From UBA11475 sp045593005 (lineage in GTDB: Bacteria; Bacillota; Clostridia; Christensenellales; Borkfalkiaceae): a DNA stretch of 9,498 nucleotides. The first letter of the stretch is position 1. Every line of letters begins with the position of its first letter. The translations under genes and the position numbers were made by a program. Below, piece by piece: positions 5,420 through 9,498 of this stretch. The notes below the pieces were generated by a model. That model saw nothing but the letters and a program-made list of their open reading frames with translations. It searched no databases and was not told the DNA's origin. The DNA lies in assembly GCA_045593005.1 (NCBI GenBank), contig JAZNVV010000021.1, positions 1-9,498 on the forward strand, written 5' to 3'.

Positions 5420-6175
5420 TTAGTCTTTTAAACTGTTTCCTAAGAACGTTCCAAAGCCCGACGGCGTTTTTCTTTTTGGTGCGTCCAAAGTTCTTTGACG
5501 GCGATCATTTTTGCCACCCTGTTTTCTACCACCCCTGTAACCATCTTCGTTTCTCTTTTGTGGTTTCTTTTCATTAGGAATAATAACTACGTATCTATTT
5601 GGTTCTTTTCCTTCAGAAATAGTTTTAACCTTTTCACTTGATGCTAATGCAGAGTGAATAATTCTTCTTTCGTAAGGGTTCATAGCCTCTAACGTTACGT
5701 TTCTACCAAGGCGTGTTGCTTTTTCTTCAAGTTTATATGCGAGTGAAATTAAAGTTTCTTCCCTCTTTTCTCTATAACCTTCACAATTAACAACAACTCT
5801 CTTGTAATCCTTTTTGCCTATGTTTGCAAAAGCGCCGGCAAGCGTTTGGATAGAATCTAAAATTTCACCACGATAGCCGATAAGCGTTGCTGAATCTTCC
5901 GTGATAATATCTATAACTATTTGTTCATCTTCAGAAATTAGTTTTGCCTTTGCAATAACGCCTAACTTATTAAATAAACCTTCAAGGAATACAACAGCCT
6001 TTTCACCGTCAGAGCCAAGTGGTTTAATTTCTACCCTTGCTAATTTTTTAATTTTACCAAAAAAACCTTTTTCAGCCTCTTCAATAACTATAATTTCAGC
6101 AGTATCTTCTGTTAAACCTAACTCTTTAAGACCAAGTTCGATAGCTTCTTTACTGCTTTTTGCGGTAAATTCCAT
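5420..6175 (-). CDS. jag: RNA-binding protein Jag/KhpB
   Basis: The 251-aa cytosolic protein has the standard three-part layout. A Jag_N domain (1-50) contains the KGFFGKIKK motif. A KH domain (about 58-133) contains GYRG at 100-103 as the GXXG RNA-binding loop. An R3H domain (about 134-200) contains R170 and H174 in ERRIIH. A basic, glycine- and arginine-rich tail (201-240) adds a likely disordered RNA-binding segment. In Gram-positive bacteria KhpB works with KhpA as a global RNA chaperone that affects cell division and envelope synthesis, and its gene classically follows the yidC/spoIIIJ gene, as here. The ATG lies 4 bases after the yidC stop, with an AGAGG site inside the yidC end, so translation is coupled. 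All three domains appear intact. Confidence 0.95.
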   Translation of the reverse strand: MEFTAKSSKEAIELGLKELGLTEDTAEIIVIEEAEKGFFGKIKKLARVEIKPLGSDGEKAVVFLEGLFNKLGVIAKAKLISEDEQIVIDIITEDSATLIGYRGEILDSIQTLAGAFANIGKKDYKRVVVNCEGYREKREETLISLAYKLEEKATRLGRNVTLEAMNPYERRIIHSALASSEKVKTISEGKEPNRYVVIIPNEKKPQKRNEDGYRGGRKQGGKNDRRQRTLDAPKRKTPSGFGTFLGNSLKD

Positions 6176-6179
6176 TTTT

Positions 6180-7463
6180 TTAACCTCTTCTAATAATGTT
6201 TTCCGTTTCTTTATTATTTTTTCTCTTAAACTGGAAGTCTACAATTTTATTTATGCCGATATTCGTTAAAATACTTAAAACCGTACTTGTAATAATGTAT
6301 AAAGAGAACGCAGCAGTATAAATAAATGCAAATACAGCCATCATGATAGGCATAAGCCAAAGCATCATCTTTTGTGTTGCAGCACCTTGTCCGTCAACCG
6401 ACTGCAATTCCATTTGATCTTTATTAGCCTTCATCATAATAAACTGGCTTAAGAAAGTTATTAAGATAGAAATCGCAACTAATATATAATAACCGTTTGC
6501 TTCTTCCTTTTCGTCTTCAAGTTTAACGGTAATTGCCTCGTAATTTTGTTCAGTAATAACACCACTTAAACCTTTAATGTCTTTATATTCCTGAATAGGA
6601 CTTTTATCTGCTCTATCTTGTACCCAAATATTCTTTACCCAGAAGAACGAGTTTCTTTCATTATAATAGGTATCGGCAGCGCGTTGTTCTTGTACACTTT
6701 TAATAATAGCATTAACGTCTGCGCCGTCAGTAATATTGTTTGCAGTTTTAAAGTCTACACATTTTTGTGAGGCGTTATTATTAAATTCAAAACTATCTAC
6801 TGAAAATCCGTTTGAAGTCTTTTTATAAATAACGTTAACGTATCCGTTTGTTGTTGAGAAAGCATATTTGTTATCTGCTCTTGCATCCCAAACTAATTTT
6901 ACGTCGCTATTTGTAAGTTGTTTTTCACCGTCAACACCATCTGCAATGTTTAAAGCATCAAAGTCAATAATAATATTTTCCTGCTTGCCGTCGAACTGTC
7001 TTTTAACAATATCGCCGTCGTAAGTAAAGCCGTCTAAAACAACAGAGTTATAAGATTCAGCCATATTATAAATATCTTTCTTATTGCTGAATTCTGAATA
7101 ACTTTGGAAGTTATTTAAAACGATAATAAAGAGTACTAGCGTAACAATAGTAGGTAAACACGAACTAAAAACGCTGTAACCTTCTTTTTTATAAAGTTCC
7201 ATTACCTTTTGCTGGTAAAGTTGCTTATTATTTTTAAATTGTTGTTGTAATTTTTCAAGTTGAGGACGCATTTGTTTCATTTTAAGTGAACTTCTTCTCA
7301 TACTTGCGCGTGAAAAGTAGTCTAAAACGAGCGTCAATAACTTTAAAAATACCGTAAATAAAATAATACCAAGTGCGACCGAGCCAAAAGCAGTAATAAT
7401 ATTACCTATAAACTTTGTTAAGCCCGAAATATCGCCTGGTTTTGTAAAGCTTATAAAATTCAT
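6180..7463 (-). CDS. yidC: Membrane protein insertase YidC/Oxa1 with enlarged extracellular loop
   Basis: The 427-aa insertase places membrane proteins into the bilayer, alone or with SecYEG. TM1 (about 22-46) leads into the positively charged cytoplasmic hairpin (51-95), TM2 (about 98-118), and then TM3 (325-346), TM4 (about 367-385) and TM5 (386-405). Gram-positive YidC proteins are usually about 260-290 aa. The excess is an inserted domain of roughly 150 residues (about 122-272) on the outer face between TM2 and the conserved FFWVKNIWVQD segment (273-283). The intramembrane arginine of the hydrophilic groove is replaced by lysine (K41, in TVFLKLL), which keeps the charge. No lipobox is visible near the N-terminus. 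One base separates it from the yidD stop. The ribosome site (ATGGG) is weak, suggesting coupling to yidD. Confidence 0.93.
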   Translation of the reverse strand: MNFISFTKPGDISGLTKFIGNIITAFGSVALGIILFTVFLKLLTLVLDYFSRASMRRSSLKMKQMRPQLEKLQQQFKNNKQLYQQKVMELYKKEGYSVFSSCLPTIVTLVLFIIVLNNFQSYSEFSNKKDIYNMAESYNSVVLDGFTYDGDIVKRQFDGKQENIIIDFDALNIADGVDGEKQLTNSDVKLVWDARADNKYAFSTTNGYVNVIYKKTSNGFSVDSFEFNNNASQKCVDFKTANNITDGADVNAIIKSVQEQRAADTYYNERNSFFWVKNIWVQDRADKSPIQEYKDIKGLSGVITEQNYEAITVKLEDEKEEANGYYILVAISILITFLSQFIMMKANKDQMELQSVDGQGAATQKMMLWLMPIMMAVFAFIYTAAFSLYIITSTVLSILTNIGINKIVDFQFKRKNNKETENIIRRG

Positions 7464-7464
7464 T

Positions 7465-7698
7465 CTAATAAACCCATTTTACAACGCTCTTTTTATCGGG
7501 AACTTTATCAAAACCACCCTTGCTCCACGGATTACAGCGTAAAATACGCCATATACCCAACAAAACCCCTTTAAAAAAGCCGTGTTTAAGTATAGCCTCT
7601 AAAGTATAAGCCGAGCAACTTGGAATATACCTACAATCGTGGCGCGATAAATATTTTTGATAAAACCTTATCAATTTTACACCGATAAATTTAAGCAT
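7465..7698 (-). CDS. yidD: Membrane protein insertion efficiency factor YidD
   Basis: This small 77-aa membrane-associated protein assists YidC-dependent insertion. The family core is complete: KLIRFYQKYLS at the N-terminus, CRYIPSCSAYTLEAI (22-36) with its two conserved cysteines, then the HGFFKG turn and RILRCNPWSKGGFD (51-64) with a third cysteine. A short amphipathic N-terminal helix probably anchors it to the inner face. Its ATG shares one A with the rnpA stop (TAATG), a classic stop-start overlap that couples translation, and its own stop is one base from yidC. The length matches the family norm of about 70-85 aa. Confidence 0.95.
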   Translation of the reverse strand: MLKFIGVKLIRFYQKYLSRHDCRYIPSCSAYTLEAILKHGFFKGVLLGIWRILRCNPWSKGGFDKVPDKKSVVKWVY

Positions 7699-8012
7699 TA
7701 TATTTTAATTTTTTTAAGTAAATAAGCAAGGTCTTTTTTGAAATTAAAAAAACTGTATTCCTCCTTAACCTTTGGGACCAAGACGAAATAGTAGTTTTTA
7801 TCATATAAATCAAAAGTTCTAAAAGATTCCCTTAAAAGTCTTTTAATGCGATTTCTAACAACGCTTTTACCGTGTTTTTTTGATACGGCGAAACCAACCT
7901 TCATCATATCGGCTTCGATATAATATAAGGTTATAGTGTCGGAAAAGGCGCGCTTTCCCGACTTGAATACTTTATTAAAATCTTTTTCCCTTTTTAATTT
8001 ACAATTATTCAA
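7698..8012 (-). CDS. rnpA: Ribonuclease P protein component
   Basis: The 104-aa basic protein subunit works with the RNase P RNA (not in this window) to trim the 5' leader of tRNA precursors. The family signature is VGFAVSKKHGKSVVRNRIKRLLRE (residues 39-62), including the RNR motif at 53-55. The N-terminus, LKREKDFNKVFKSGKR, is typical. The start is TTG: AAAAAGG lies 6 bases upstream and no ATG precedes the conserved core, so a rare start may help keep its level low relative to the preceding ribosomal protein gene. It follows rpmH by 29 bases in the universal rpmH-rnpA order and overlaps yidD by one base. The C-terminus is somewhat short, but all catalytic-support motifs are present. Confidence 0.95.
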   Translation of the reverse strand: MNNCKLKREKDFNKVFKSGKRAFSDTITLYYIEADMMKVGFAVSKKHGKSVVRNRIKRLLRESFRTFDLYDKNYYFVLVPKVKEEYSFFNFKKDLAYLLKKIKI

Positions 8013-8018
8013 AATAAA

Positions 8019-8025
8019 CCTTTTT
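8019..8025 (-). promoter_or_regulatory. Shine-Dalgarno site supporting the rnpA TTG start
   Basis: AAAAAGG on the minus strand sits 6 bases before the TTG at 8012. It lies in the 29-base gap after rpmH and has no ATG within useful range. Confidence 0.65.
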
Positions 8026-8041
8026 AATTAATTAATTTTAA

Positions 8042-8176
8042 TTAAGCAGAAAGTTTATGACGACCTTTATTACGTCTTCTTTTTAAAACGTTTCTACCAC
8101 CTTTTGTAGCCATTCTTGCTCTAAAACCGTGAACTTTGCTTCTCTGTCTCTTTTTTGGTTGATAAGTTCTTTTCAT
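8042..8176 (-). CDS. rpmH: Large ribosomal subunit protein bL34
   Basis: This 44-aa protein of the 50S subunit was found by translating the gap between rnpA and dnaN. It begins MKRTYQPKKRQRSKVHGF, continues with RARMATKGGRNVL, and ends in RRRNKGRHKLSA before TAA. This is the full-length bL34 family sequence; about half its residues are basic. AAGGAAGG lies 8 bases before the ATG. It is the first gene of the rnpA-yidD-yidC-jag cluster. A near-consensus promoter about 60 bases upstream explains strong expression. It could be missed by gene finders with a 60-residue cut-off. Confidence 0.98.
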   Translation of the reverse strand: MKRTYQPKKRQRSKVHGFRARMATKGGRNVLKRRRNKGRHKLSA

Positions 8177-8234
8177 AATTTATTCCTTCCTTTATTATTT
8201 CTTATTTAAACAATTTTTTAAAAGTTGCTTTTTT

Positions 8235-8263
8235 ATTTTATTTATTTTATATTTTTTTGTCAA
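8235..8263 (-). promoter_or_regulatory. Sigma-A-type promoter of the rpmH operon
   Basis: A perfect TTGACA (8263-8258), a 17-base spacer and TAAAAT (8240-8235) lie on the minus strand. Transcription would start near 8228, giving a leader of about 50 bases before rpmH. The surrounding 8177-8331 gap is extremely AT-rich. It has no clear terminator for dnaN, so read-through from dnaN into rpmH is possible. No DnaA-box motif was seen in it. Confidence 0.75.
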
Positions 8264-8331
8264 ACAATTTTGACTATAATGTGTGTTTTAAATGATTTTA
8301 TAGATATATTTTTTTTATAAACCGTTAAAAA

Positions 8332-9438
8332 TTACATATTAGTTATTCTTACAGGAACTATAAGATAGGTATAATCGGTATTTATAATTGACCTAATTAT
8401 ACAAGGGTCTATCGGTGAATTTAAGTTAATTGAAACAAATTCATCATCCGTAGTTTTAAGATAGTCAAGTAAATATTTACCGTTAAAAGCAATAATAAGA
8501 TCTTTACCATCCATATTAATGGCTATGTTTTCGTTGACGTTACCTATTTCCGATTTAGAAGTTATATTAATAAAATCTTCTTTAATGTCAAACTTAACAA
8601 TATTTGTCTTTTCCTGACGGGAAACAACCGACGCTCTTTCAATACTGTTTATTAAAAGTTGTTTATTTATTCTTAAATTCGTAGTAAATTCAGTAGGTAA
8701 AATTTGTCTATATTTAATAAATTCCCCTTCTATTAAGCGTGAAATTAAAACTGTATTATCTACCGATACCATCAATGAATTTTTTGTTACTGAAAGTCTT
8801 ATAACTTCGTCGTCATTACCTAAAAGTCTAGTTATTTCAAGCAACGTTCTTGCTGGAACTATTGCTTTAAATGATCCACTTGAAGATAATACTTCTTTCG
8901 TAACAACACTCATTCTTACACCGTCTAATGAAACGACGTTAAGTTCAGAATTATCAACTTCAAACAAACAACCTTTTAATATAGGGCGTGAATCATCTGT
9001 TGCACACGCAAAAACCGTTTTATTTACTATATCTTTTAATTCACTTTGTTTAAGTTCAATATAATTTTCACCTATATTTTTGTCAGTTTTTGGATATTCA
9101 TCAGCAGAAAATACTTGCATTTCAGACTCACTGCCAGAATATCTTATTTTTAAACTGCTACCGTCAAGTTTAGAAAGTTCAACCTGTTCGTTTTCTAATT
9201 TTTTTATAAACTCACCAAACATTCTACCAGTAACAACAGTTTCACCTTCCATTAAAACGTCGGCTTTTACAGTCTTTTCAATAGTAAGTTCAGTATCGGT
9301 TGCCGTTAAAATTAAATCATCACCTTGCGCTTTAATTTTAATACCTTCTAAAATAGGATTAACTGTCTTTGAACCTATTGCTTTTGAAACAGTTAATACT
9401 GCTGACGATAAATCTAAACCCTCACAAATAACTTTCAT
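8332..9438 (-). CDS. dnaN: DNA polymerase III beta subunit (sliding clamp)
   Basis: The 368-aa protein forms the dimeric ring that holds replicative polymerase and other partners on DNA. It matches the family over its whole length, with three consecutive clamp domains (about 1-120, 125-245 and 250-368). Landmarks are ILEGIKIKA and DTELTIE in domain 1; FACATDDSRPILKGCLFEV and LDGVRMSVV in domain 2; and the C-terminal YLIVPVRITNM, close to the usual P-M/V-R-L ending that helps form the partner-binding pocket. The ATG has GGAG 7 bases upstream. dnaA normally precedes dnaN and would be expected off the right edge. What follows is rpmH, not yaaA/recF as in Bacillus. All motifs are intact, with no sign of transfer. 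Confidence 0.97.
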   Translation of the reverse strand: MKVICEGLDLSSAVLTVSKAIGSKTVNPILEGIKIKAQGDDLILTATDTELTIEKTVKADVLMEGETVVTGRMFGEFIKKLENEQVELSKLDGSSLKIRYSGSESEMQVFSADEYPKTDKNIGENYIELKQSELKDIVNKTVFACATDDSRPILKGCLFEVDNSELNVVSLDGVRMSVVTKEVLSSSGSFKAIVPARTLLEITRLLGNDDEVIRLSVTKNSLMVSVDNTVLISRLIEGEFIKYRQILPTEFTTNLRINKQLLINSIERASVVSRQEKTNIVKFDIKEDFINITSKSEIGNVNENIAINMDGKDLIIAFNGKYLLDYLKTTDDEFVSINLNSPIDPCIIRSIINTDYTYLIVPVRITNM

Positions 9439-9450
9439 CTTTATTCTCCG

Positions 9451-9498
9451 TATATAAAAAAGTTTATATATAAATCTTTTATATTATATAATATAAAC
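9451..9498 (-). promoter_or_regulatory. AT-only region upstream of dnaN with palindromes
   Basis: Almost every base between the dnaN ribosome site and the window edge is A or T. It holds a perfect 20-bp palindrome (9478-9497) and a second 12-bp one (9463-9474). A consensus TATAAT on the minus strand lies at 9488-9483; its -35 box would be outside the window. The stretch could be the dnaN promoter, the dnaA-dnaN spacer or part of an unwinding region. The window cuts it off. Confidence 0.35.

Noticed and set aside
5320..5577. 85-residue plus-strand open frame
   Set aside because: It spans the jag terminator and the antisense of the jag tail, with no ribosome site or domain.
8264..8331. Terminator for dnaN
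   Set aside because: Only short, weak AT pairings were found (for example CTATA/TATAG), with no convincing stem plus T-run.

Overview
This is an AT-rich chromosomal window with eleven protein-coding genes, all on the minus strand. It suggests an anaerobic low-GC Bacillota, probably Clostridia. The gene content supports this: a Gram-positive-type YidC without the large proteobacterial N-terminal periplasmic domain, the Jag/KhpB partner, a clostridial-style P-II/DUF1538 pair, a YwaF-like membrane protein, purine-rich Shine-Dalgarno sites and strong T-tailed terminators. No species can be named from the sequence alone.

Read in the direction of transcription (right to left), the window begins at the replication-origin side. 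dnaN (sliding clamp, 9438-8332) has an almost pure A+T upstream stretch at the window edge; dnaA would be expected just outside but is not visible. About 155 bases later comes a tight cluster: rpmH (8176-8042, a 44-aa L34 protein), rnpA (8012-7698, TTG start), yidD (7698-7465), yidC (7463-6180) and jag (6175-5420). It has a good sigma-A promoter upstream of rpmH and a strong terminator after jag. It links a ribosomal protein and RNase P to the membrane-protein insertase module. dnaN and rpmH point the same way, whereas in the classic Bacillus-type origin rpmH diverges from dnaA-dnaN. If oriC lies just beyond the right edge, every gene here is on the leading strand.

Next come two single-gene units: a YwaF/TIGR02206-like membrane protein of unknown function (5211-4396) with a near-consensus promoter, and a sodium-dependent NSS-family transporter (4254-2878). 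A terminator hairpin lies between them, downstream of the best transporter promoter candidate. It may therefore act as a leader attenuator as well as the end of the preceding gene.

Then follows a three-gene operon: an internally duplicated DUF1538 membrane protein (2752-1235) and two divergent P-II-like proteins (1225-779 and 798-460, overlapping). The arrangement resembles AmtB-GlnK and SbtA-SbtB and suggests a P-II-gated transport system with unknown substrate. It is the best candidate here for an under-described system. A 12-bp-stem terminator at 360-391 closes it.

The leftmost 459 bases have no credible protein gene but are structured. Bases 1-84 form nested inverted repeats typical of a folded RNA. 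A 91-base element then occurs twice (85-175 and 249-339) with five differences; one difference keeps a predicted stem only if the plus strand is transcribed. This points to an uncharacterised non-coding RNA locus.
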